Shown in pieces: positions 7,339 through 16,073 of a DNA stretch of 64,000 nt. The DNA is from Rhizobium sp. 18055 (GTDB lineage: Bacteria > Pseudomonadota > Alphaproteobacteria > Rhizobiales > Rhizobiaceae), in contig NZ_CACSKD010000018.1 in assembly GCF_902706285.1 (NCBI RefSeq), positions 1 to 64,000 on the forward strand, in the 5' to 3' direction. The stretch's first letter is position 1. Every line of letters starts with the position of its first letter. The notes beneath the pieces were generated by a model. That model was not told the DNA's origin, ran no database searches, and was given only the letters and a program-made list of their open reading frames with translations. The translations under genes and the position numbers were made by a program.

Positions 7339-9087
7339 TCACGAGGCGATGTCGGAGGGCTGGACGCGCTTCTGGCGCATGACGTTCATCTCGGTGCGTT
7401 CGCGGGCCAGATCGCTGACCATCTGGCGCAGCGCCGGATGCTTTGATGTGAACATGTTGAAGTCGCGCCGCTCGAGCACGAAGAACTGGCAGAAATCGAC
7501 AGCGACGACATCGGCATTGCGGCGGCCACCTGACAGAAGGGCTATTTCACCGAAGAAGGCACCGGGCTCCAGCCGGATCGGCTCGCCGGGGATCTGCACC
7601 TCGACGGCGCCGGAGGAGAGGAAATACATGCCGTCGCCACGGTCGCCCTTGCGCATCACGCGCTCGCCGGGAAGGGCGGATTTCGGGCGGAACAGCAGCA
7701 GCAGCTCTTCCTGCGAGTTCTCGTCGACATTGGCAAACAGCGGGAAGGTTTCGCTGAGTTCCTGCATCTCCAGATGATGCTGGTGCTGGCGCGCCTCGGT
7801 GATGGCGCGGATCTTGTCGAGCGCGTCGTTGAGCGTATCGAAGTTGGCGTGGCCGTGGCCGGCACTGACGGCCGGCCAGCGGCGCAGGACGTAATTGTGC
7901 AGCGCCTCTGCGCCGGCGCAGACGACCGGGTTGAGGGTGATCGAGATAATGGCGCTGGCGAGAATGATGTCCTGGCCGTCGGTCGGCAGCAGGCCGAGCG
8001 TGACGCCGAGGCCGGCGAGGATGAAGGAGAACTCGCCGATCTGCGCCAATCCGGCGGCCACCGTCAGCCCCATGCCGATCGGATAGCGCAGCAGGGTGAC
8101 GACGGCAAAGGAGATGATCGCCTTGCCGACGATGATCAGCAACAGCGCGGCGATGACGCCGAGCGGCTGGCGCACCAGGATCGACGGATCGAACAGCATG
8201 CCGACGGAGACGAAGAACAGTACCGAGAAGGCGTTCTGCAGCGGCAGAGAGTCGGCGGCGGCCCGGTGGCTGAGGTTGGATTCGCTCATCACGACGCCGG
8301 CGAAAAACGCGCCGAGCGCAAAGGAGACGCCGAAGATCTCGGCCGAGCCGAAGGCGATGCCGAGCGCGATGGCCAGCACCGTCAGCGTGAACAGTTCGCG
8401 CGAGCCGGTTCTGGCAACGCGGGTCAAGAGCCAGGGCACGACCTTGGGACCGAGGAAGATCGCCATGGCGGCAAAGGCACCGACCTGCATCAGGGTGAGC
8501 GCAATGGTCAGCGGCAGCGGCATGCCGGCGCCGTGGGCTGCATTTTGCGGGGCGTGGCCGCCGAGAAGTTCGGCCAGCGCCGGCAAGAGCACCAGCGCCA
8601 GAACCATCACCAGGTCCTCGACGATCAGCCAGCCGACGGCGACGCGGCCGCTGGCGGAATCGACCAGGTTTCGCTCCTCCAGCGCCTTCAGCAAAACCAC
8701 CGTGCTTGCGACCGAAAGGCTGAGCCCGAAGACGATGCCGGCGCCGAGGCTCCAGCCCCATAGCTCCGCAAGGCCGCAGCCGAGCAGGGTTGCCACGGCG
8801 ATCTGGGCGATGGCACCGGGCACGGCTACCCCGCGCACGGCGAGCAAGTCGGCCGCGGAGAAATGCAGGCCGACGCCGAACATCAAAAGGATGACGCCCA
8901 TTTCGGCCAACTGGCCGGCAAGACCCGCATCGGCGATAAAGCCCGGCGTGATCGGCCCGAGGAAAATGCCGGCCATCAGATAGCCAACCAGCGGCGGCAG
9001 CCGCAGCCGGTCGGCGATATAGCCGAGCACGGCCGCACAGACGAAGCTGACGGCAATGGTGGCGATGAGCGGGACTTCCTGATGCAC
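7339..9087 (-). CDS. CPA2 family cation:proton antiporter with C-terminal cyclic nucleotide-binding domain
   Basis: A 582-residue protein. Residues about 1-400 are a 12-13 helix KefB/YbaL-type exchanger (LPPLVGYLMAGIFLGP, VASTVVLLKALEERN, FGVSFALGAFFAGVVMSES). Instead of the TrkA-N (NAD-binding) domain common in Kef proteins, residues about 440-560 form a Crp-like cNMP-binding domain (LPGERVMRKGDRGDGMYFLSSGAVEVQI, then PGAFFGEIALLSGGRRNADVVA, the phosphate-binding cassette). This suggests potassium or sodium/proton exchange gated by cyclic nucleotide. The cassette keeps the GE and RR-type residues. A CHASE2 adenylate cyclase is encoded at 34.2-36.4 kb. Ligand response is inference. Confidence 0.88.
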   Translation of the reverse strand: MHQEVPLIATIAVSFVCAAVLGYIADRLRLPPLVGYLMAGIFLGPITPGFIADAGLAGQLAEMGVILLMFGVGLHFSAADLLAVRGVAVPGAIAQIAVATLLGCGLAELWGWSLGAGIVFGLSLSVASTVVLLKALEERNLVDSASGRVAVGWLIVEDLVMVLALVLLPALAELLGGHAPQNAAHGAGMPLPLTIALTLMQVGAFAAMAIFLGPKVVPWLLTRVARTGSRELFTLTVLAIALGIAFGSAEIFGVSFALGAFFAGVVMSESNLSHRAAADSLPLQNAFSVLFFVSVGMLFDPSILVRQPLGVIAALLLIIVGKAIISFAVVTLLRYPIGMGLTVAAGLAQIGEFSFILAGLGVTLGLLPTDGQDIILASAIISITLNPVVCAGAEALHNYVLRRWPAVSAGHGHANFDTLNDALDKIRAITEARQHQHHLEMQELSETFPLFANVDENSQEELLLLFRPKSALPGERVMRKGDRGDGMYFLSSGAVEVQIPGEPIRLEPGAFFGEIALLSGGRRNADVVAVDFCQFFVLERRDFNMFTSKHPALRQMVSDLARERTEMNVMRQKRVQPSDIAS

Positions 9088-9393
9088 GGTGGCGCTTTCC
9101 CCTTTGGCGGAGGCACTTTGACCGATGTGGGCGGGAAATTAAACCGTTGATTTAAAGTGTGCTATGTATGAATTCATATCACAACGCGCTGAAATGCAGG
9201 GCTTGCGGTGCACAACGCCGGTCAGCCATTCACCAATGTCATGGCTTTGCAGACGGATGCCGCTTTATTCGCCATTCTTCAATTGCTTTGTCCCGGCTTC
9301 GGGCGCATGCTCTTTCCTTCAGCAGCCACTGTTACGGGCGCTGCTGTTTGAGGGTCACCAAACCCTAGCCCCCTATTCGAAAGGAGGACCGCG
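9088..9393. other. Intergenic region between antiporter and small hypothetical gene
   Basis: About 306 bases that form the divergent upstream region of the antiporter (minus) and the 106-residue protein (plus). A perfect 12-bp palindrome TATGAATTCATA lies at 9167-9178. Two overlapping short open frames (9159-9368, 9164-9409) have no recognisable sequence and no good ribosome binding site. I see no RNA gene. Confidence 0.5.
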
Positions 9394-9714
9394 ATGTCTT
9401 CCAATGTAGATACGACGTACCTTTCCGGCGCCGATCTCGACTTTCTGCACGGCATTCTCGCAGAAGCCGGCTATTCCGGCGCCGACGACAGCGCCCGGCA
9501 GCTGCGCTCGAGCAGCGTTGCCGCCAACCTGCTGATCCGGCTGTTTCAGGAAGGCGTGACGGGTCGTGCGGAACTCTGCTCGCAGCTCGAGCGGCACTTC
9601 GGCAGTTTCGTGCGGGTGCGCAAAAGCGCGACGTCGCCGTTCCAGCGCTACGCGATCCAGGGATTGCCGGTGAAATCGCGGACGTGGCGGGTGGAGCTGG
9701 CGACGGCGCATTGA
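9394..9714 (+). CDS. Small conserved hypothetical protein
   Basis: A 106-residue soluble protein of unknown function preceded by an excellent Shine-Dalgarno (AAAGGAGG at 9379-9386). The N-terminal half (DLDFLHGILAEAGYSG, then VAANLLIRLFQEG) looks helical and the C-terminal half is basic (VRVRKSATSPFQRYAIQGLP). Similar short proteins occur in other rhizobia as far as I recall. No domain, signal peptide or membrane segment is visible. It stands alone between the antiporter and the sunset-domain protein. Coding is supported by start context and codon use, function is not inferable. Confidence 0.7.
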   Translation: MSSNVDTTYLSGADLDFLHGILAEAGYSGADDSARQLRSSSVAANLLIRLFQEGVTGRAELCSQLERHFGSFVRVRKSATSPFQRYAIQGLPVKSRTWRVELATAH

Positions 9715-9789
9715 CGGTATCAACGATTTGATACAACTTTAGCGTTTTCTAAAGCTGAAAATACAGGTGTTTCGACTACACCTGCTCGG

Positions 9790-10053
9790 ATGAGCAAGTT
9801 TTCGCTGTTGGTGGTTCTGTCTTCGGTCGCCTCGTTTCTGGGCGCGGGCGGCTATACGCTAATTCCGCGTGAGCTCTATCACTCAGCATGCGATATCAAG
9901 GGCAACATCTCGATCAATTCGGCTGCGAGAATCTATCACGTCCGCGGCCAGGAAGACTACGACGCGACGATCATTCGGCCGGAGTACGGCGAGCGGTGGT
10001 TTTGCTCGGAGGCTGATGCGCGTGCTGCGGGATGGCGCAAGGCCGGGCGGTGA
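9790..10053 (+). CDS. Sunset domain-containing secreted small protein
   Basis: An 87-residue protein. Residues 1-20 are hydrophobic (SLLVVLSSVASFLGAGG), a signal peptide or anchor. The rest, starting CDIKGNIS and continuing RIYHVRGQEDYDATII and GERWFCSEADARAAGWR, is the sunset domain (formerly listed with ExoI-type succinoglycan proteins and micrococcal-nuclease-associated modules), with the two conserved cysteines. The domain has no proven activity. It ends 27 bases before the 3' end of tRNA-Leu, convergent with it. Confidence 0.78.
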   Translation: MSKFSLLVVLSSVASFLGAGGYTLIPRELYHSACDIKGNISINSAARIYHVRGQEDYDATIIRPEYGERWFCSEADARAAGWRKAGR

Positions 10054-10080
10054 GGTTGGGCTGTCGTCGTTTGAGTTCAG

Positions 10081-10165
10081 TGGTGCCCCATGCCGGAGTC
10101 GAACCAGCACTTCTTTCGAAACTCGATTTTGAGTCGAGCGCGTCTACCAATTCCGCCAATGGGGC
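10081..10165 (-). tRNA. tRNA-Leu (anticodon CAA)
   Basis: The minus strand folds as an 85-nt class II tRNA with encoded CCA. Acceptor arms are GCCCCAT and ATGGGGC; the D arm contains GGCGGAATTGGTAGACGC; the anticodon stem CTCGA/TCGAG encloses CTCAAAA, giving anticodon CAA (codon UUG); a long variable arm and a GGTTCGACTCC T-loop follow. The 3' end is at 10081. The short protein-like frames over this interval are artefacts of the tRNA. Confidence 0.97.
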
Positions 10166-10251
10166 AACGGATACCGACGAGGCGGGTGTCTAGCATGCGT
10201 TCGGCGGGGGGCGCAAGACGGGCTGTGTGGTTAGCGGGCTGATTTCATGAT

Positions 10252-10281
10252 GCTTCCGGCCGAAAGATTGCGGCCGGAAGC
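10252..10281 (-). terminator. Strong hairpin downstream of the MFS gene
   Basis: GCTTCCGGCCG (10252-10262) pairs perfectly with CGGCCGGAAGC (10271-10281) around an 8-base loop, seven bases past the MFS stop codon. There is no T-run on the minus strand after it, so it may be a weak terminator or a 3'-end stabiliser. Confidence 0.5.
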
Positions 10282-10288
10282 GGGTTGG

Positions 10289-11590
10289 TCAGTGGGCGAC
10301 GGATACGGCAGGCGTGGCGGAGCTTGCCTTTTTCAGGGTGATCGCCAGGATCGAGGCCAGCAGGCAGAAAGCGCCGGCGATGAAGAAGGCGGGCAGGTAG
10401 CTCTGCAGCTCGGTGCGCGACAGGCCGGCACCATAGGCCGCAGTAGCGGCGCCCAGCTGGTGGCCGGTGAAGATCCAGCCGAAGACGATGCCGACCTTTT
10501 CCTTGCCGAAGCGTTCGGCGGCGAGCTTGACCGTCGGCGGCACGGTGGCGATCCAGTCGAGACCGTAGAAGACGGCGAAGATCGACAGACCGTAGAAGCT
10601 GAAATCGCTGAACGGCAGGAACAGCAGCGACAGGCCGCGCAGACCGTAATACCAGAACAGCAGCCAGCGATTGTCGAACCGGTCGGACAGCCAGCCGGAG
10701 CCGATGGTGCCGAAGAAATCGAAAATGCCCATGACGGCGAGAACGCTGGCCGCTGCCACCGGCAGGATGCCGAAATCACCGCAGAGCGTGACGAAATGCG
10801 TCTGGATCAGGCCGTTGGTGCTGAGGCCGCAGATGAAGAAGGTGGCAAACAGGATCCAGAAGGTCGAGGTCTTCGACACCTCTCTCAAGACGACGATCGG
10901 GGTTGCCAGCATGGCGAGCAGGCCACCCGTCTGGGCCGGCGGCGGCGGGGTGACGCGGTCTTCGCCGAAGGAGGGCAGGTTGAGGTCCGAGGGGCGGTCG
11001 CGCATGAAGGCGAGGACGACGAGGGCTGCAAACAGGATCATGCCGCAGACGAAGAAGACGGTGGCGCGCCAGCCGTAGCTCTCCGTCAGCTGCGCCATCA
11101 GCGGCAGGAACACCAGCTGGCCGGTGGCGGAACTGGCCGAGAGCATGCCGACGACGAGGCCGCGATGCCTGGTGAACCAGCGGGCCGAGATGGTGGCGGC
11201 GAGCACCATGGCGGTCAGGCCGGTGCCGAGGCCGACGACGACGCCCCAGAGCAGCAGGAGCTGCCAGATCTCGGTCATGAACAGCGAGCCGACGAAGCCG
11301 CTGGAGATGAGGATCATGGCGAAGACGATGACCTTGCGGACGCCGAAATAATTCATGAAGGCGGCCGAGAACGGTCCCATCAGGCCGAACAGCACGAGAC
11401 GCACGGCAAGCGCCGAGGAGATCTGCGAGGTGTCCCAGCCGAACTCGTCCTGCAGCGGCTTGATCAGCACGCCTGGCGCGCCCATGGCGCCGGCGGTGAC
11501 CAGCATGGTGATGAAGGTGGTGGCGACAACGACCCATCCGTAGTGGATGTTGCGCCGCGCCAGCGTGGAGGCAAGTGCAGTGGAGACCAT
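10289..11590 (-). CDS. MFS transporter
   Basis: A 433-residue major facilitator with 12 predicted helices and the loop 2-3 signature in degenerate form (NYFGVRKVIVFAM). The N-terminus IHYGWVVVATTFITMLV and the GVLIKPLQDEFGW stretch resemble the monocarboxylate/oxalate-type (OFA or NNP-like) MFS group. Substrate unknown. Its start is 150 bases from the divergent TetR regulator, and twin inverted operator copies lie in the gap, so it is very likely the regulated exporter of that pair. ATG at 11590. Confidence 0.87.
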   Translation of the reverse strand: MVSTALASTLARRNIHYGWVVVATTFITMLVTAGAMGAPGVLIKPLQDEFGWDTSQISSALAVRLVLFGLMGPFSAAFMNYFGVRKVIVFAMILISSGFVGSLFMTEIWQLLLLWGVVVGLGTGLTAMVLAATISARWFTRHRGLVVGMLSASSATGQLVFLPLMAQLTESYGWRATVFFVCGMILFAALVVLAFMRDRPSDLNLPSFGEDRVTPPPPAQTGGLLAMLATPIVVLREVSKTSTFWILFATFFICGLSTNGLIQTHFVTLCGDFGILPVAAASVLAVMGIFDFFGTIGSGWLSDRFDNRWLLFWYYGLRGLSLLFLPFSDFSFYGLSIFAVFYGLDWIATVPPTVKLAAERFGKEKVGIVFGWIFTGHQLGAATAAYGAGLSRTELQSYLPAFFIAGAFCLLASILAITLKKASSATPAVSVAH

Positions 11591-11640
11591 GGGGGCTATT
11601 CCGTTCGGGGGTTGCCGGAAAGGCTAAAGCATATTTTTAG

Positions 11641-11688
11641 ATGACGGCCATCATGTTTGTTGATTATTGATGATGGACGTCATATAAA
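11641..11688 (+). promoter_or_regulatory. tetR promoter overlapped by two inverted operator copies
   Basis: ATGACGGCCATCAT (11641-11654) and ATGATGGACGTCAT (11670-11683) are inverted copies with one difference. The plus-strand promoter TTGATT (11660-11665), 17-base spacer, TATAAA (11683-11688) contains the second copy exactly within its spacer, the classic place for a repressor. The first copy lies nearer the divergent MFS gene (start 11590). Each copy is itself an imperfect dyad, as expected for a TetR dimer site. Confidence 0.75.
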
Positions 11689-11740
11689 TTGTCAAGCGGC
11701 TATTTGGCCTCTGTTGAAGCCACGGATTGCGGAGAGCCGG

Positions 11741-12316
11741 ATGCGGGTCACCAAGGAGAAGTTTGCCGAAAACCGGGAGAAGATCCTGCAGGTTGCCGGC
11801 GTGCTATTTCGCGAGAACGGTTTCGACGGGGTTGGCGTCGCCGAGATCATGAAGGCGGCGGGGATGACGCATGGCGGCTTTTACGGCCACTTCCAATCGA
11901 AGGAGGATCTGGCGCTGGAGGTCAGTCAGGCGCTGATCGCGCGGGTCAAGGTGCGCTGGAGCGAGATCATCTCGGCCGCGCCGGATCGGCCGCTGGATGC
12001 GCTTGTCAACCACTATATCTCGCGCTGCAGCGTCGATGATCCCGGCGGCAGCTGTGTGTTCGCAGCGCTGGTGCAGGAGGTGAGCCGCAGCCGCGGTGCG
12101 GTGCGCGCCACCTTCAATGACGGCCTGTCGATGCTGGTCGATATTCTCTCGACCATCGTGCCCGGCGAGACCGAGGAAGAACGCCGCGCCAGGGGCTTTA
12201 CGACGCTGTCGTCGATGATGGGGGCTGTCATTCTGGCGCGCGCCGTCGAAAGCCGCGAGCTTTCCGACAGCTTCCTGTTCACGACGCGCGACGCTCTTTC
12301 GCCGGCTAATGGTTAG
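11741..12316 (+). CDS. TetR/AcrR family transcriptional regulator
   Basis: A 191-residue regulator. Residues about 10-55 form the TetR helix-turn-helix (KFAENREKILQVAGVLFRENG, then VGVAEIMKAAGMTHGGFYGHFQSKEDL). The C-terminal part is the ligand-binding domain; the CSVDDPGGSCVFAALVQEVSRS segment resembles TetR proteins of the AcrR/NemR-like group that sense electrophiles or drugs. The chosen ATG at 11741 follows GGAGAG; the open frame upstream to 11657 overlaps the operators and is not coding. It probably represses itself and the divergent MFS gene. Its TAG overlaps the TAA of the convergent methyltransferase (12313-12316). Confidence 0.9.
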   Translation: MRVTKEKFAENREKILQVAGVLFRENGFDGVGVAEIMKAAGMTHGGFYGHFQSKEDLALEVSQALIARVKVRWSEIISAAPDRPLDALVNHYISRCSVDDPGGSCVFAALVQEVSRSRGAVRATFNDGLSMLVDILSTIVPGETEEERRARGFTTLSSMMGAVILARAVESRELSDSFLFTTRDALSPANG

Positions 12317-13116
12317 TCGCGGCCGCTGCGGCGGGCGATCAGACCGGTGATCTCGACGATTTCCTGGAAGCGGCCGTCGGGCGCGAGCCTGGCCAGTGCG
12401 ACCCGCAGCTCGGTTTCGAAGGCTGCGGCCTTGTCGCCGAGGGTTTCCGGCGAAGTGACCGAGGTCGAGAAGGCGCGGCCGACGATGTCGTCGATGCTCA
12501 GTTGCCGCTCCCTGATGATGCCGATGCGTTCGAGATCGTTGAACGGCGATTGCAGCAGTACGGCTTCGTGCGGTGTCCAGTCCGGGCCCTTGCGGCGCTC
12601 GCGATCGGCATTGCGGGCGGGGGCGAAGGTTTCTGCGAGGCCGTTGACGACGTCGCGCCATTCCGGTGTCGATGACACATGGCGGTCGCCGAACAAGACG
12701 ACGCAGCCGTCGGGGACGGTGATCTGGTCCAGCGCCTTCAGCGTCGCCGGGCGGTCCATCCAGTGGAAGGAGCGGCCCATCACCGTCATCTTCAGCGGTG
12801 CGAAGGCCTGGCCGAGATCGTAGGACGAGCCCTGGATGAAATCGACCGCGACGCCGGCGGCTGCCGCATCGGCGCGGGCGGTGTCGAGCATTTCCGGCTC
12901 GGGATCGAGGCCGGTGACGGTTGCTCCAGACAGGCGCGCGAAGGCGATGCCGAGCTGGCCGGGGCCGCAGCCGAGATCGAGCAGGCGCTCGCCGGGCGCA
13001 AGGCCGCCGCGGGCACTGACGCGCTCGATCAACTGGTCGGGATAGGGAACGCGGTAGCGGGTGTAATAGGCCGCGGTCGAGCGGAAACGACGGGCTTCGA
13101 AGGGGATGGCGGTCAT
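12313..13116 (-). CDS. Class I SAM-dependent methyltransferase
   Basis: A 267-residue soluble methyltransferase. Motif I is LLDLGCGPGQLGIAFARL and the acidic residue of motif II is in VTGLDPEPEML; the post-I region (VDFIQGSSYDLG) and the motif MTVMGRSFHWMDRPATL complete a type 11-like fold. Substrate unknown. It lies downstream of the aldo/keto reductase on the same strand with a 94-base gap containing a 15-bp inverted repeat. The N-terminal FRSTAAYYTRYRVPYPDQLIE is typical of small-molecule methyltransferases annotated in rhizobia. Confidence 0.85.
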   Translation of the reverse strand: MTAIPFEARRFRSTAAYYTRYRVPYPDQLIERVSARGGLAPGERLLDLGCGPGQLGIAFARLSGATVTGLDPEPEMLDTARADAAAAGVAVDFIQGSSYDLGQAFAPLKMTVMGRSFHWMDRPATLKALDQITVPDGCVVLFGDRHVSSTPEWRDVVNGLAETFAPARNADRERRKGPDWTPHEAVLLQSPFNDLERIGIIRERQLSIDDIVGRAFSTSVTSPETLGDKAAAFETELRVALARLAPDGRFQEIVEITGLIARRSGRD

Positions 13117-13131
13117 CGGGATATCCTATTT

Positions 13132-13202
13132 GGAGCGCCCCATCGCTAGAGCCGGACTGTGACTTGTTGTTGACGGTCGTTGCCACGGCGATGGGGCGTT
13201 CC
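13132..13202. repeat. 15-bp inverted repeat between aldo/keto reductase and methyltransferase
   Basis: GGAGCGCCCCATCGC (13132-13146) and GCGATGGGGCGTTCC (13188-13202) are inverted with one wobble-compatible mismatch and a 41-base loop. The element fills the space between the reductase stop (13211) and the methyltransferase start (13116), both minus strand. Confidence 0.7.
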
Positions 13203-13210
13203 GATCACCT

Positions 13211-14191
13211 TTACTTGAAGCCTTCGACCTGATGCGGGACGTAGGGCTGTTCGAGTGCCGCAACATCTTCGGCCGAGAGCTTGACGGCAAGGGCGCCGAC
13301 GGCATCGGCGATGTGGCCGGGCTTGGAGGCGCCGATGATCGGGGCGGTGACGGCGCTCTTCTGCATGATCCAGGCGGTGGCGATCTGGGCGCGGGAGACG
13401 CCGTGCTTCTTCGCCAGATAGCCGACGATGCCGATGATGGCGCGGTCGGCGTCCTCGGCCTGCTTGTAGAGCGTCTTGCCGAATTCGTCGGTTTCGCTGC
13501 GGGCGGTCTTTTCGTCCCAGTCGCGGGTGAGGCGGCCGCGCGCCAGCGGGCTCCAGGGAATGACAGCGATCTTCTGATCCTGGCAGAAAGGCAGCATCTC
13601 GCGCTCTTCCTCGCGGTAGAGCAGGTTGAGATGGTCCTGCATGCTGACAAACGGTGTCCAGCCATTGGCCTTGGAGGTGTTGATCATCTTGGCGAACTGC
13701 CAGGCATACATCGACGAGGCGCCGATATAGCGGGCCTTGCCTGCCTTGACGACATCATGCAGCGCCTCCAGCGTTTCCTCGATCGGGGTGGTCGGATCAA
13801 AGCGGTGGATCTGGTAGAGGTCGACGTAATCGGTGCCGAGGCGGCGCAGGCTGTTGTCGATCTCGTCGAAGATCGCCTTGCGCGACAGGCCGGCGCCATT
13901 GGGGCCGGGGCGCATGCGGTTGAACACCTTGGTGGCGAGAACGATCTCCTCGCGCCTTGAGAAATCCCTTATGGCGCGGCCGACGATCTCTTCGGAGGAA
14001 CCGTCTGAATAGGTGTTGGCGGTGTCGAGGAAATTGATGCCGGCTTCGAGCGCCTGACGGATCAGCGGGCGGCTCGCCTCCTCGCCCTGCGTCCAGGCGT
14101 GGTTGCCGCGGTCGGGATCGCCGAAGGTCATGCAGCCGAGGCAGATTTTCGAGACCTCGAGGCCGGTGCCGCCAAATTTAACGTAATCCAT
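13211..14191 (-). CDS. Aldo/keto reductase
   Basis: A 326-residue TIM-barrel NADPH-dependent oxidoreductase. It has the family pattern with Asp and Tyr in NFLDTANTYSDGSSE, Lys in IVLATKVFN and His in LYQIHRFDP, forming the catalytic tetrad, and the C-terminal coenzyme region APIIGASKPGHI. The sequence is of the YajO/TAS-like (AKR11/12-type) group that reduces aldehydes. Substrate unknown. ATG at 14191 follows a purine-rich site. Its upstream region is shared with the divergent acyl-CoA ligase at 14389. Confidence 0.9.
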   Translation of the reverse strand: MDYVKFGGTGLEVSKICLGCMTFGDPDRGNHAWTQGEEASRPLIRQALEAGINFLDTANTYSDGSSEEIVGRAIRDFSRREEIVLATKVFNRMRPGPNGAGLSRKAIFDEIDNSLRRLGTDYVDLYQIHRFDPTTPIEETLEALHDVVKAGKARYIGASSMYAWQFAKMINTSKANGWTPFVSMQDHLNLLYREEEREMLPFCQDQKIAVIPWSPLARGRLTRDWDEKTARSETDEFGKTLYKQAEDADRAIIGIVGYLAKKHGVSRAQIATAWIMQKSAVTAPIIGASKPGHIADAVGALAVKLSAEDVAALEQPYVPHQVEGFK

Positions 14192-14388
14192 GAAATCGCT
14201 CCGTGATGAAGATGAAACCCAGACGCCCTCACAATCTAGGGCGGCAGCCGCGATAATGTCAGCGGTCCCGGCGAATTATCGCATGTCCCGCGGCGGCAAG
14301 TTGGCCATTGCCCTTCACGCTTGCGTGTTCATGGCGCAAGGTGTTAGCTGCTGCAGCATCATCGGACCCTGCTCATGAAACTGCGCCC

Positions 14389-16029
14389 ATGAAACTGCCG
14401 CCGCGCGATCGTTATGACGATCTCTATCGCGATTTTGCCTGGACCATTCCTGCGGATTTCAACATCGGCCGCGCCGTCAGCGACGACTGGGCGGCGCGCG
14501 CGCCGGAGCGGATTTGTCTTGAGCATTTCAGTGCTGACGGCCAGCACCTGTCGATGAGCTATGGCACGCTTGCAGCGCGCTCGTCGTCGCTGGCCAACGG
14601 TCTCGTTTCGCTGAGGGTGAAGAAGGGCGATCGGGTGGCGCTGCTGTTGCCGCAGTCGTTCGAGACGGTGATTGCGCATGTGGCGATCTACAAGATGGGT
14701 GGAATAGCGGTGCCGCTGGCGCTGCTGTTCGGTGTCGAGGCGCTGGAGTATCGGCTGCAGACGGCAGGCGTGAGCGCGATCATCACCAACGGCTTCGGGC
14801 TGGAGCGGGTTCGGCAGATCCGGGATCGGTTGCCGGAGCTGAAAACCGTGATCAGCGTCGATGATGATGGCGATGCGCTATCCTTCTCGGCGTTGGTGGA
14901 TGCGCATTCACCCGCGTTCGACGTGCCGCCGACCAATCCTGACGAACCGGCGCTGATGATCTTCACCTCGGGCACAACAGGGGCGCCGAAGGGCGCGCTG
15001 CATGGCCATCGGGTTCTGGCAGGCCATATTCCGGGGATGCAGTTTGCGCATGAGGGCTTTCCGCAGCCCGGAGACAAAATGTGGACGCCATCCGATTGGG
15101 CCTGGGCGGGCGGTTTGCTGAATGCGCTGCTGCCGAGCCTGCTGCTCGGCGTGCCTGTCGTGTCGTCGCCGGCGCAGAAATTCGATGCCGACATGGCCTA
15201 TCGGATCATGGCGGAGATGAAGGTGCGCAACGGGTTCATTCCGCCGACGGCCCTGCGACTGATGAAGGCGGTGGCCGATCCGCGCAGCAAATATGATCTG
15301 GTGCTGAGGACCATCGGTTCGGCCGGCGAGGCGCTGGGGGCGGAGACCTATGAATGGGTCAAGCGCACGCTCGGCATTGGCGTCAACGAATTCTACGGGC
15401 AGACGGAGTGCAATTTCGTGCTGTCGTCGAGTGCTGTGCATGGGGTCAGCAAGGCGGGTGCCATCGGGCGGCCGGTGCCGGGGCATCGCGTGGCGATCGT
15501 CGATGATGCCGGGACCGAACTGGCTGTCGGCGAGGCCGGGCAGATCGTGATTGCGCAGCCTGATCCGGTGATGTTTCTCGGCTACTGGAACGATGAGGAA
15601 GCGACTACGCGCAAGTTTGCCCGCGACTGGCTGCTGACCGGCGATCTTGGGCGGCAGGATGTGGAGGGCTATGTCACCTTTCTCGGGCGCGACGACGATG
15701 TCATCACCTCGTCGGGATACCGGATCGGACCTGCCGAGATCGAGGATTGTCTCAGCGGCCATCCGGCGGTGCAGATGGCAGCAGCGATCGGCAAACCGGA
15801 TGCGCTGCGCACCGAGATCGTCAAGGCCTATGTGGTGCTGGTGCCGGGGTTCGAGCCGAGCATGACGTTGGAAGCAGACATCCGCAACTGGGTGAAGACG
15901 CGGCTGTCGATGCACGAATATCCGCGCGAGGTCGAATTTGTCGATACGCTGCCGCTGACCACCTCGGGCAAGGTGATCCGCCGGCTGCTGCGCGAGCGGG
16001 CGGTGGCCGATAAGGGCATTTCAAGCTGA
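14389..16029 (+). CDS. AMP-forming acyl-CoA synthetase (ACSM/acetyl-CoA synthetase-like)
   Basis: A 546-residue adenylate-forming enzyme. The P-loop motif is IFTSGTTGAPKGALHGHR; NEFYGQTECNF is the A5-type motif; WLLTGDLGRQDVEGY and SSGYRIGPAEIED are the hinge region; the C-terminal lysine is in PLTTSGKVIRRLLRER. It activates a short- or medium-chain carboxylate to its CoA thioester. The N-terminal DDLYRDFAWTIPADFNIGRAV is typical of the medium-chain (ACSM-like) group. The ATG at 14389 is chosen at the start of conserved sequence; the open frame extends 27 codons upstream without similarity. Substrate not decidable here. Confidence 0.9.
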   Translation: MKLPPRDRYDDLYRDFAWTIPADFNIGRAVSDDWAARAPERICLEHFSADGQHLSMSYGTLAARSSSLANGLVSLRVKKGDRVALLLPQSFETVIAHVAIYKMGGIAVPLALLFGVEALEYRLQTAGVSAIITNGFGLERVRQIRDRLPELKTVISVDDDGDALSFSALVDAHSPAFDVPPTNPDEPALMIFTSGTTGAPKGALHGHRVLAGHIPGMQFAHEGFPQPGDKMWTPSDWAWAGGLLNALLPSLLLGVPVVSSPAQKFDADMAYRIMAEMKVRNGFIPPTALRLMKAVADPRSKYDLVLRTIGSAGEALGAETYEWVKRTLGIGVNEFYGQTECNFVLSSSAVHGVSKAGAIGRPVPGHRVAIVDDAGTELAVGEAGQIVIAQPDPVMFLGYWNDEEATTRKFARDWLLTGDLGRQDVEGYVTFLGRDDDVITSSGYRIGPAEIEDCLSGHPAVQMAAAIGKPDALRTEIVKAYVVLVPGFEPSMTLEADIRNWVKTRLSMHEYPREVEFVDTLPLTTSGKVIRRLLRERAVADKGISS

Positions 16030-16073
16030 ATGTTGCTGTTTCACAAGGCATTCGAGACATTGGAATTGGCGAC

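Noticed and set aside
9971..10159. A 62-codon frame over tRNA-Leu
   Set aside because: It is the translation of the tRNA gene.
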